Source: a virus. Taken from it: DNA of 25,438 nucleotides. A program made the translations under genes and the position numbers. The stretch covers positions 1-25,438 of the IMG/VR virus record IMGVR_UViG_3300030061_003881; one strand, written 5' to 3'. Position 1 is the stretch's first letter. Every line of letters starts with the position of its first letter. Below the pieces are notes generated by a model, which saw only the letters and a list, made by a program, of their open reading frames with translations, was not told where the DNA came from and made no database searches. This document shows, piece by piece, positions 1 through 7,562 of the stretch.

Positions 1-498
1 TAATAAATCGTAGGGTAAATTTCCTCGTTTTTGTTCATCCATTAAATCTAAAATAAACATAGCTACATCTTCTATACTATGGATAGTTTCTCTATCAGCA
101 TAAATAAATTCACCTTCAAAGTTTGTAATTTCTCCAGTTTCTTTATCTACTATTTCATTTACTTCTAATCCCATCTGCTTAGCATGTTCCCAGTTCCATT
201 TCATCTCAGTAATAATAAAAACAGGAAGAATACCTCGTTTTTGAGCTGATACTGCTGCTTCTAATAATGCTGTTGTTTTTCCTGTATCTGAATGTCCTCT
301 AAGTAAAACAATATGCCCTGTTGGGATACCAGGGATTGATGTAACATCTTGAAATGCTTGTGATAAAGGAATCCATTCTTGATCTTTAAACTTAACATTT
401 TGTTTAAGTCCCTTCTTTTCTTTGAAGGAACTTAAATCAAACTTAGATTTTATTTCAGCAGAGACTGCTTCCTGTAACGATTTTTTAACTCTAGGCAT
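1..498 (-). CDS. uvsX: UvsX/RecA-like recombinase, N-terminal 166 residues (cut by window edge)
   Basis: The frame is open from the ATG at 498 to the left edge of the window, so the C-terminus is missing. A Walker A motif, GHSDTGKTT, lies at residues 68-76. It is followed by a strand and FIITEMKWNWEHAKQMG, which lines up with the RecA/UvsX segment carrying the catalytic glutamate (here Glu98) and the YxRxMG-like helix. In T4, UvsX is the strand-exchange recombinase that loads on ssDNA in competition with gp32 and drives recombination-dependent replication. The gp32-like gene sits only 10 bases upstream, which fits a joint recombination/replication operon. There is no Shine-Dalgarno sequence; the leader is all A/T. 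A RecA-fold helicase is the main alternative, because Walker B and the DNA-binding loops lie outside the window. Confidence 0.8.
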   Translation of the reverse strand, partial: MPRVKKSLQEAVSAEIKSKFDLSSFKEKKGLKQNVKFKDQEWIPLSQAFQDVTSIPGIPTGHIVLLRGHSDTGKTTALLEAAVSAQKRGILPVFIITEMKWNWEHAKQMGLEVNEIVDKETGEITNFEGEFIYADRETIHSIEDVAMFILDLMDEQKRGNLPYDLL

Positions 499-508
499 AT
501 ATTTTTAA

Positions 509-1354
509 TTAAAATGGTAAATCATCATCCTCAAATAAATCATCAAATTCATCTGATTTTGCTTTCTTAGGTGATCCTTGTGATGCTAAACTAAATGCTT
601 TTTTAGATTCAGTTTTTGTAGTATTATTTGTATTTCCATCAAATTCAACTGCTGGTTCTGATACTATTGAATCTTCACTACCTTCATTTCCTGATATGAA
701 ATTTTGTAGCTCATCTTTTAGTTTTTCATAAGTGTACTTATATCTTTCTTCTAATAATTTTGGTTGATTTTCTAACCATGTACTTACTTGATTAGCATCT
801 TTACTTAATGGTGTTTGTTTTGGTTTTGGTCTTAAACTAAGAGCAAATCCTGGTCTATCAACTACCTTAGAGGCGTTAACAACAAAATCAAATCCTTCAG
901 CTACATCTGTAAAATCACCATAATCTTCATCATCAGCAATTGATAATAATTCCATATAAATGGTTTTACTAAATTCAAATAAACGAACACCCTTATCCTC
1001 TTCTCCTCTAACAACAACAGGAGCAAATAATCTTAATTTTGGATCTAACTTTTTAGCTAATCTCCAATTTTCAGAATCACTTGTTGTTCTTAATTTTTTA
1101 GTAAAATCTACTATGGGATCTTGTTCACCCCAATTTGTTAATGCTACTATTGGATATTTTCCAACTCCATAATGCATATAAACCTCCTGGAATGGGTTGT
1201 TTTTGTTTATTAATGAAGGAACAAATCTAATTTGATATTTTCCTTCCTGTCTTGGCTTCCAATAGACTAATGTGTAATCTTTTTTCTCACCTGTTTTTGG
1301 TTTAGAATCCTTATTTAAAGATTCCAAACGATTTTTAATCGCGTTTAAATCCAT
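509..1354 (-). CDS. gp32: gp32-like single-stranded DNA-binding protein
   Basis: The 281-residue product resembles T4 gp32 in length and layout. It has a short basic N-terminus, then a KYQIRFVPS strand matching the gp32 'AVIRFLPS' segment, an OB-like core to about residue 180, a helical region to about 225, and a low-complexity acidic tail. The role is coating ssDNA during replication, recombination and repair. Two points are odd. T4 gp32 binds zinc through a Cys/His cluster, but no cysteine occurs anywhere here. The last residues are DDDLPF, very like the DDDIPF tip that bacterial SSB uses to recruit partners. The gene lies directly upstream of the UvsX-like gene and has its own promoter-like element at 1383-1414. 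Family assignment rests on pattern and context. Confidence 0.83.
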   Translation of the reverse strand: MDLNAIKNRLESLNKDSKPKTGEKKDYTLVYWKPRQEGKYQIRFVPSLINKNNPFQEVYMHYGVGKYPIVALTNWGEQDPIVDFTKKLRTTSDSENWRLAKKLDPKLRLFAPVVVRGEEDKGVRLFEFSKTIYMELLSIADDEDYGDFTDVAEGFDFVVNASKVVDRPGFALSLRPKPKQTPLSKDANQVSTWLENQPKLLEERYKYTYEKLKDELQNFISGNEGSEDSIVSEPAVEFDGNTNNTTKTESKKAFSLASQGSPKKAKSDEFDDLFEDDDLPF

Positions 1355-1382
1355 ACTTATAACTTTTTAAAATAATAATACT

Positions 1383-1414
1383 TAAATATAATGAGAGTTT
1401 GACTGAAGGCCAAA
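1383..1414 (-). promoter_or_regulatory. Bipartite promoter-like element before gp32-like gene
   Basis: On the coding strand this reads TTTGGCCT, 12 bases, then TCATTATATTTA. The same two blocks with the same spacing occur at 3141-3172 before the polymerase gene. TTTG followed 20 bases later by TATATTTA closely matches the Bacteroidetes housekeeping promoter (TTTG about 19-21 bases before TAnnTTTG). A 6-bp inverted repeat (AGTTTG/CAAACT, 1396-1416) overlaps the upstream box and could be an operator or simply chance. The element ends 28 bases before the ATG. Confidence 0.6.
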
Positions 1415-1421
1415 CTATGAC

Positions 1422-1895
1422 TTATGAGAGGTCAATTATATCGTGAATTTTAGTGTTCAGTTGTTTTAAATCCCCATGCTGAGTGAGTAAAACACAGTTT
1501 CTATAATGTTGCCAGTTAATTGGGAATTTGGTGTCAACTACACCACCATTAAGCTTTTTGATTAACTCATTTAAGGCATTTATAGTATATAATGTATTTG
1601 TTTCTTTCTTCCTATGTACTAAAATAGTATTTGGAGGAATTTCTCCCACATTACCTTGATCAACATTATAAGTGATCACGTACTCATCATTGCTTTTGAT
1701 ATAAAGAACAAACATTTTATTATACATTATAGTATATGTAGTTGAAAGTTCTTTGACTTTAGACTCAATCTCCTCGGATTTCACAAAAGTACAAAATAAT
1801 TTATTATTCAAATCTCCTAAATTTATTAAATTGTCATTGTCATATTCTATGGTATACATATCAAGAGTTTGGTCAAAAGTCATAATTGGTTCCAT
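1422..1895 (-). CDS. Hypothetical protein downstream of the PolA-like gene
   Basis: I do not recognise this protein. The frame is open back to an ATG at 1934, but that start would overlap the polymerase gene by about 60 bases. I prefer the internal start MEPIMTF at 1895, which overlaps the polymerase stop by 23 bases; ATG 1883 is also possible. From 1895 the product is about 157 residues, mixed alpha/beta, with no signal peptide or membrane segment. The C-terminal third contains INWQHYRNCVLL and ends in a helical KIHDIIDLS. The overlap implies translational coupling to the polymerase, so a role in replication is a reasonable guess but is not shown by any motif. Confidence 0.65.
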   Translation of the reverse strand: MEPIMTFDQTLDMYTIEYDNDNLINLGDLNNKLFCTFVKSEEIESKVKELSTTYTIMYNKMFVLYIKSNDEYVITYNVDQGNVGEIPPNTILVHRKKETNTLYTINALNELIKKLNGGVVDTKFPINWQHYRNCVLLTQHGDLKQLNTKIHDIIDLS

Positions 1896-3135
1896 GTGTA
1901 ATTTTTGTATTAAGTTTATGTTTTTTAAATACACCTAATATACGTTCTAGTGTATCTCTTTCAGAGTTTTTGAAATCTAATAAGAATGCATCATATGTGT
2001 ATAAAACTAATTTTGTATCTTTATTTTTTAATATTTTAATTATGTCCCATAATATATAGACATTTTTTGCAGTTTCAAAATTTTGTAGTAGATAATTGAA
2101 TAATTTTTGGGGATTCATGTTATCTAACTTAGACTTTTCAAATTTATATTTTGAGAGAGGGCATTTAATAAAACCTTTATTTTGAAAATCATTCCACATA
2201 TTATCTATGAATTTTTGGATTTTCTGAAAAAACTCAAGATCCCTATACTGCTCAAATACACCCCCATAAAGCTGTTTAAACGTAAGCTCTTTAGATTTTT
2301 TGTAATCCACCCCATACATTTGTGCAAAGGATTTATGAATATCATCAGTATCGAACTTATAATCAATAAGATAACTTGCAAGGGTAGGATGATAAGCAGA
2401 AATATCAATTTCAATAAATCTGTCATTCCTCGGTATAAACGCTTTCCTACATCCATTTTCTTTATTTAACGCTGCGAAGTTAATCCCTCCGAACCTATTT
2501 GAGGGTCTAGTTGTTGTGGTTCTGTAGTTATATTGTGTGTACACTTTATCTCCCAAATCTTGGTTGAAGTGTTCTCTGAATAACTCGGGAGAAACTCGTA
2601 TACCATTTCTTTCGATAGCGTTGAATACCAATGGTACACTGTTGTTGTAAAAGTTGTTGATTGGTTCATTGAAGTATTGTTTTAAATTATGATAATTTTT
2701 TTCACATGTTTCATAATGTTTAACGATAGGAATAATTCTGTTAATATCCAACTTATCTTTGTTTCTTTGTTCTAAAATTTGATGAGCTTTTGTAGTTTCC
2801 ATCTCATATTCAGGGCAAAGTAAAGAAATATCATTTATATTTCTACGCGTAAAATAATGCAGAAATTCTTTTTTCCCCCAAACATGCAACAAATCATATT
2901 TATTAATTAAATGTGCAATGTACTCGCTGTCTAATGGCATAGATTCACTATGGTTTATTGATATCATGTATCCTTTACTTGCATTTATAGGACGTAAGTA
3001 TACAAGAGATACTTCTGTAATTGTTGGATGAGTTTTGTATGAGTAGGGAATAACTTCTATATAAGCTTCCTTATGATATTCTTTATTCTGGTATAAATTC
3101 CAGAATTGTTCACTATTTTCTACTAACCAAAACAT
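1873..3135 (-). CDS. Reduced family A (PolA-like) DNA polymerase
   Basis: Residues 205-390 carry the family A polymerase motifs in order. TTTTRPSN at 206-213 and GGINFAALN match the 'TxTGRLSS...NLQN' block. Motif A is IEIDISAYHP, with catalytic Asp244. Motif B is KKSKELTFKQLYGG (279-292), equivalent to the O-helix K...F...YG. Motif C is YTYDAFLLDF, with Asp382 and the usual His replaced by Tyr. The product is 420 residues, shorter than T7 polymerase (about 700) or Pol I (about 930). The N-terminal 110 residues look like a decayed exonuclease fold without the D-x-E motif. The motif A glutamate that acts as steric gate appears to be His249. T4 itself uses a family B polymerase, so this may be the replicase of a divergent lineage or an accessory enzyme. 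A promoter-like element lies immediately upstream. Confidence 0.75.
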   Translation of the reverse strand: MFWLVENSEQFWNLYQNKEYHKEAYIEVIPYSYKTHPTITEVSLVYLRPINASKGYMISINHSESMPLDSEYIAHLINKYDLLHVWGKKEFLHYFTRRNINDISLLCPEYEMETTKAHQILEQRNKDKLDINRIIPIVKHYETCEKNYHNLKQYFNEPINNFYNNSVPLVFNAIERNGIRVSPELFREHFNQDLGDKVYTQYNYRTTTTRPSNRFGGINFAALNKENGCRKAFIPRNDRFIEIDISAYHPTLASYLIDYKFDTDDIHKSFAQMYGVDYKKSKELTFKQLYGGVFEQYRDLEFFQKIQKFIDNMWNDFQNKGFIKCPLSKYKFEKSKLDNMNPQKLFNYLLQNFETAKNVYILWDIIKILKNKDTKLVLYTYDAFLLDFKNSERDTLERILGVFKKHKLNTKITHGTNYDF

Positions 3136-3140
3136 TTGGC

Positions 3141-3172
3141 TAAATATAATGAATAAATTTTATGAGGCCAAA
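3141..3172 (-). promoter_or_regulatory. Bipartite promoter-like element before PolA-like gene
   Basis: On the coding strand this reads TTTGGCCT, 12 bases, then TCATTATATTTA. It is identical in both blocks and in spacing to the element at 1383-1414. The upstream box lies inside the last codons of the preceding structural gene. The downstream box ends 5 bases before the polymerase ATG, so a transcript starting here would have an extremely short or no leader. It resembles the Bacteroidetes -33/-7 promoter with one mismatch in the -7 box (TATATTTA for TAnnTTTG). Confidence 0.6.
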
Positions 3173-3801
3173 TAATATTTAGTATAATTTTCTTTGAAAA
3201 TTGAACTAAACCCATACCATTTAAACTTTTTTTCTATAAGAGATACAATGTTTTTGTTTGTATTATAAACTTTTTCAATATCCCCAGTTAGGGACCATGG
3301 AAGTTGAATTGATGTATATAAATCAAAAGCTATTGTTGGTGTTTTAGATGATAATAAATCTGATGTTTGTTGGTTTATTTCAAAATATAAAAGTTCATTA
3401 TTTTTTTTACAGAAATATCTTTCAAACTCTCCTAATTGATAACTAGCTGTGTTAGGTATAGGTGAACTTGGGGGAGGTAGTAGTCTATTTTTTGATGTAT
3501 TTGAAATATTGGCATATTCTAAGTTAATACCTGTAATTTCTGGTAGGCTGTAACTTTCATAACTTTTACTTTGTACTACTATTTCATTTTTTAAAAAACT
3601 ACCATCAAGATTTTCATCAGTTGGTTGGGGGTTAGGGGTGAGTCTTCTTATTGGTGGGGTATTTGGTGTTTTACCTGTGAAAAATTGATTTGATGATATC
3701 ATATGGTAAAAACCAGTATATCTTTCACCTGTGGAAGTTAGAAAAAAATCTTCCCCATTTGTGTATAAATTAGTTTTTATTTGTGATTTTGGATAGTACA
3801 T
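3160..3801 (-). CDS. Hypothetical structural protein, last gene of the tail/baseplate run
   Basis: The 213-residue product is not assignable to a named T4 gene. It begins YYPKSQIKTNLYTNGEDFFL and continues with an aromatic-rich segment, GERYTGFYHM...FFTGKTP (residues 25-50). A proline-rich linker spans roughly 45-62 and a second one about 105-115. The C-terminus is helical with many aromatics. No signal peptide or membrane segment is visible. The ATG overlaps the stop of the hub gene as TAATG, so the two are probably translationally coupled. Its position at the end of the baseplate cluster suggests a virion or baseplate component. It may be cotranscribed from the late region, because no promoter-like 9-mer precedes it. 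Confidence 0.75.
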   Translation of the reverse strand: MYYPKSQIKTNLYTNGEDFFLTSTGERYTGFYHMISSNQFFTGKTPNTPPIRRLTPNPQPTDENLDGSFLKNEIVVQSKSYESYSLPEITGINLEYANISNTSKNRLLPPPSSPIPNTASYQLGEFERYFCKKNNELLYFEINQQTSDLLSSKTPTIAFDLYTSIQLPWSLTGDIEKVYNTNKNIVSLIEKKFKWYGFSSIFKENYTKYYLAS

Positions 3802-6800
3802 TATTTAGAATGGTCTATTGAAGGGTCTATATTAGCGTGGATATGAGGAGGATCATGGTATAAAATTCCTGTAAAGCCTGCATCTTGTAATAATTCTATC
3901 ATTAAATTAATTTCATCAACTGATTGGCTTATCCAACCAGCATTTACTCTAACATCTATAGCTAAACCTCTAGTATGAGTTGTATTTGATGGATTCACTG
4001 GTGATGTACTTGGTTTTGGATATGAACTTGCATTTTTAAGTACTGTTTTTCCTTGGTGAAAATGATCATTACCTGCGGTTATTGTAACATTTGAAATTAC
4101 ATCAAACAAATCATCATACTTATCATCATTTGATATATCAAGCAACTTTAGTAGAGTATTGTATAATCCTTTTGAAATATCACCACCATTTCCTAATTCT
4201 CCAGGTTTACTGTAATTACCATTACCTTTAATAAATATCTTTTTATCAAATTTTCGAGATCTTGATTGTATTTGTGAATTGATTTTCATAACATAAGAAT
4301 TTGGATCACTTCCTTTACGTATTACAAAATTATCAAAATCTTCTCCCAGTTGGTTTTTATATAATTTTAAATATTTTTTCTTTTGTTTCTCATCTTCAAT
4401 TATAATTGGATTTGGATTAGTCTTTGGATTTGTAATTACTGTTGGGCTATCTGTTATTCTTGTAAATGTTGAATTATTTGTTTTGATAGTTCCTTTTCTC
4501 ATTCCTTTTTGTCCAATTTCATTAAGGTTTAGGTCTATACTACCTAAAACATCATTGGTGTTGATTAAGTTTTTTACTGTAGCTATACTATCTATTTTTG
4601 TTGTCCATTTATTATTTTTTAACTCATGGTTTACATTAGTTGTAATAAATTCTAATTTTTCTGGGTAGTTTGTTGGTAAAAAGGTAGAATCAACTTCTAT
4701 TTTTTGATATATTTTCATTCCAGATAAACCATCCATTTCTAATTTTAAATTAAAAGGTAAAAATCCTTGACCTGATGATTTATTTTTATCATGTGCTTCT
4801 TGTACTGTTTGAGCTTGTAAAAGTTTATAATACTCAGGAATTACTTCTAAATTTGTTGAAATACTTTCAGGGGATAAATATACTGCCTGTGTTCCATTAA
4901 ATGCTATATTTTTATCTTTTAGTGCTTTAGTAAGATTAAGTGTTGCTCTTGGAGCTGTTATTGGGGTTGTGAATATCATATCCCAAGTAAACATCATATC
5001 AGCTGCTTCTCCAAGTGCATCCCAAAAAGTTGGAAATACTAACCCTGCGTAAGAATACCAATTTATAACACTATCTTCTTCTGATGTTACAGATAATCTT
5101 TTATAATAATTTTCTTGAATAGTTTCATATTTTTTGATTAATTTATTATTTTGAGGGGTGTTATTTAAAGAGATAGCTTCTTTAAATCTGTCAATAATTC
5201 CTATATTCCATTTTGAAAAAGCTGTGGCCTCAGATCCTACTACATATCCATCAGCTGTAGCCCCAACTGTTATCATAGTAGCATATTCTGGGGTGATTTC
5301 AGTAGTTAAGCCTACATTATGTATAAAGTTTGAAGTGTCATTTTTAACATTATAACCATATAAATCAAATGGAGCTTTTATACCTGACCCTGTTGGGTAA
5401 ACATTTGATGGAAGAAATTCTTTATTTGGTAGTGGGGTTTGATCAAAAATTTTAATAATGTTGGTTTCTGGGTCTATTTTTGGTTCTAATTTATTAACTT
5501 TCCCTAAAGAATTACTAACATTATTACATAATTTTCTTAAAAAATCCATGAATACTATATTTCCATCTTTATCAGCTTCACCAAATAATTCAAGAACATG
5601 GTTTATATTAATATAGATATTCATAATATTCCCATATGTAGTGTTTGTTGCAGGATAATTTCTTTGAAACATTTGGAGACCCCCAAATATTGTATCTATT
5701 AGATTATTTGGTTTTTTTACTTGATAGTTTGAAATTATGCAAATCCTAGGATCTAAAGATACCATATTAGGAATATAATACATTAAATTTGTTTCAGGAT
5801 TGGTATCTATCTTTAATGAAGGATATGATGTTCCATCATTATTTTTTAGATTTTGTATTAATAACTTATTAATAAATGATAATAAAGCACCAAATCTTAT
5901 ATACCATTGATGTTTTGGTTCAAAATATGACATTTGAACAACCTCATAATCAAATCTTGATGTAGATGTTTCATCAATTTCTAATACCCTATTAGGAGAT
6001 GATTTGTCTTTCTCGTTAGGGTTAAAGAGATAATGATAAATTTTAGGCATAACAATTGTTCTTCCTATAGGTATATATGCTTGAGTTGGTCTTGTTGCTT
6101 TCCCATTAAATGAATCCTTACATGTTTTTACAAAAACTGGACCATTAGTATTTGGATTTGAAGAGTTAAAAATATCATTTGCTTCTTCAAAGAAACTCTT
6201 ACCTGTTGAGTCAAGTAAAGCTTTTGTTTTTATATCATAAAACACTTTTGCTAATTCATTTGATTCTCTTTTACTATCAATTAAAGGTATGACTTCATCT
6301 TCTTCTGCTGCTTCTTCTGGGTCTTTTGAGTTTGCTGGTATACTAAATGGAGCTACATTTAGTTTTAAGGATTCAACAACATCTCCTAAACTTATAATCT
6401 CTAAAGTAATATCATATGAACCATCTGGGTTGAATGTCCATTTAAAATTAGAAATTTTTCCTAAAATACCATCATAACATCCAGAATATTTTTCTCTTTC
6501 TTCTTCTAAAATATCTAAACATGAATAGTAAGTTGGATTAAAATCACTTCTAAAAAAATCTTTTTCTATTAATGTTGTTTGAAGGGGGGTGACTGGGTTA
6601 GATTTGTTATTATTATCTAAATAATGACTATCTCCCCATTCTAAAAGGATAGCATATCCTAATCTTAAATATAAAACATCAATTATATCAAATTGAAGTT
6701 TATTATGTGCTTTTATTTTTATTGTTGCTCTTTTTATAGAGCCTCTTTCTAAAGTTCTTACATTTACACTTTCTATACCAGGCATTGGAACTATACCAAA

Positions 6801-7256
6801 ATCAGTTCCTCCTATTCCATAAGCACCATTAGGACCTAAAAAAGTAGTTTTCTGTGTTGTTGTAAACCCCTTACCATTATAGTATATATCTTGTACTCTT
6901 TGGTAATCCTTATTAGCTAGTGCTTCATCAAGATTTTTTTGGTCTTGTTTTGAAAAATTTATGGTATTATCTATTTGTGTATCTGTACCTGTGCCTGTTT
7001 TAGTAGTTCCATTAAATAAAGTAAAACTTTTAGCTAACCCCATTCCTAAAAATTCTGGTTTATTTTTTAGTTCTGGGATTAAGTCGAGTCTATCTTGTTC
7101 TATAAAAGTACCACTGGCTAATTTTATCCAAGAAGTTCTAGAATTAAGATAAACTAGATCTTTATCTGTTCTGTCTTTTTTACCGTGTACTTCTTGCCTA
7201 AGATTTATTTGATTTTTTACATAATCTTTAAACGGTTCTCCTACTATATTCCCCAT
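3801..7256 (-). CDS. Large baseplate hub protein with C-terminal M15-type peptidase domain
   Basis: The product has 1151 residues. Roughly residues 150-300 look like a tail hub domain (a beta-rich run with GSIKRATIKIKAHN and YAILLEWGDS), and the middle is long and beta-rich. The last 95 residues form a probable zinc D,D- or L,D-carboxypeptidase/endopeptidase. THTRGLAIDV supplies His1094 and Asp1101 in the S/TxHxxGxAxD pattern, and PPHIH at 1136-1140 supplies the HxH pattern. In T4 the hub is gp27 plus gp5, and gp5 carries a lysozyme that opens the murein during injection; here a peptidase seems to do that job on a single chain. Its position between the LysM protein and an unknown virion protein, far from any lysis gene, supports an entry role. 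The hub label is from context and the peptidase motif is seen directly. Confidence 0.78.
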   Translation of the reverse strand: MGNIVGEPFKDYVKNQINLRQEVHGKKDRTDKDLVYLNSRTSWIKLASGTFIEQDRLDLIPELKNKPEFLGMGLAKSFTLFNGTTKTGTGTDTQIDNTINFSKQDQKNLDEALANKDYQRVQDIYYNGKGFTTTQKTTFLGPNGAYGIGGTDFGIVPMPGIESVNVRTLERGSIKRATIKIKAHNKLQFDIIDVLYLRLGYAILLEWGDSHYLDNNNKSNPVTPLQTTLIEKDFFRSDFNPTYYSCLDILEEEREKYSGCYDGILGKISNFKWTFNPDGSYDITLEIISLGDVVESLKLNVAPFSIPANSKDPEEAAEEDEVIPLIDSKRESNELAKVFYDIKTKALLDSTGKSFFEEANDIFNSSNPNTNGPVFVKTCKDSFNGKATRPTQAYIPIGRTIVMPKIYHYLFNPNEKDKSSPNRVLEIDETSTSRFDYEVVQMSYFEPKHQWYIRFGALLSFINKLLIQNLKNNDGTSYPSLKIDTNPETNLMYYIPNMVSLDPRICIISNYQVKKPNNLIDTIFGGLQMFQRNYPATNTTYGNIMNIYININHVLELFGEADKDGNIVFMDFLRKLCNNVSNSLGKVNKLEPKIDPETNIIKIFDQTPLPNKEFLPSNVYPTGSGIKAPFDLYGYNVKNDTSNFIHNVGLTTEITPEYATMITVGATADGYVVGSEATAFSKWNIGIIDRFKEAISLNNTPQNNKLIKKYETIQENYYKRLSVTSEEDSVINWYSYAGLVFPTFWDALGEAADMMFTWDMIFTTPITAPRATLNLTKALKDKNIAFNGTQAVYLSPESISTNLEVIPEYYKLLQAQTVQEAHDKNKSSGQGFLPFNLKLEMDGLSGMKIYQKIEVDSTFLPTNYPEKLEFITTNVNHELKNNKWTTKIDSIATVKNLINTNDVLGSIDLNLNEIGQKGMRKGTIKTNNSTFTRITDSPTVITNPKTNPNPIIIEDEKQKKKYLKLYKNQLGEDFDNFVIRKGSDPNSYVMKINSQIQSRSRKFDKKIFIKGNGNYSKPGELGNGGDISKGLYNTLLKLLDISNDDKYDDLFDVISNVTITAGNDHFHQGKTVLKNASSYPKPSTSPVNPSNTTHTRGLAIDVRVNAGWISQSVDEINLMIELLQDAGFTGILYHDPPHIHANIDPSIDHSK

Positions 7257-7262
7257 AACTTA

Positions 7263-7562
7263 TCATTTGTTTATAACTTCATATTCTGATATAATTGGTG
7301 TTGGATTAGATGGTATTCTAATCTGGGTTCCAACTGGTGGTGTTAATGAGTCTTGTACTAATTCATTATTTGATATAGATATAATCCACCATAATGAAGA
7401 ATCACCATAAAATTGTTGTGCTAATGTGTCAAATCTATCCCCTATAGTTGTAAAAACATAGGTATCATTAATAGATCTTGGCACTTCAGGATAACGTGTA
7501 GTTTTATACATTTGTTTTCCATCTGGTGATTTAGTAAAAGGTATTGGTGAATAACGTCTCAT
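7263..7562 (-). CDS. gp53: LysM-domain tail/baseplate protein (gp53-like)
   Basis: The 99-residue product is mostly one LysM-like domain. TYVFTTIGDRFDTLAQQFYGD at about 34-54 is followed by LWWIISISNN and a terminal VGTQIRIP strand. This is the pattern of phage tail protein X and of the N-terminal part of T4 baseplate wedge protein gp53, which is about twice as long. It probably sits in the baseplate close to the hub rather than acting as an enzyme. Its ATG overlaps the stop of the upstream gene (TAATG), and the hub gene starts 6 bases after its stop, so all three are likely made together. The gp53 label is by domain and context; tail protein X is the alternative name. Confidence 0.75.
   Translation of the reverse strand: MRRYSPIPFTKSPDGKQMYKTTRYPEVPRSINDTYVFTTIGDRFDTLAQQFYGDSSLWWIISISNNELVQDSLTPPVGTQIRIPSNPTPIISEYEVINK

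Noticed and set aside
1896-1934. Upstream ATG 1934 for the small gene after the polymerase
   Set aside because: It implies a ~60-base overlap with the polymerase, and two further Met codons lie closer to the polymerase stop.
2205-2669. Minus-strand open frames of 83 and 67 codons inside the polymerase gene
   Set aside because: They overlap the polymerase frame, which has recognisable motifs; they are out-of-frame shadows.
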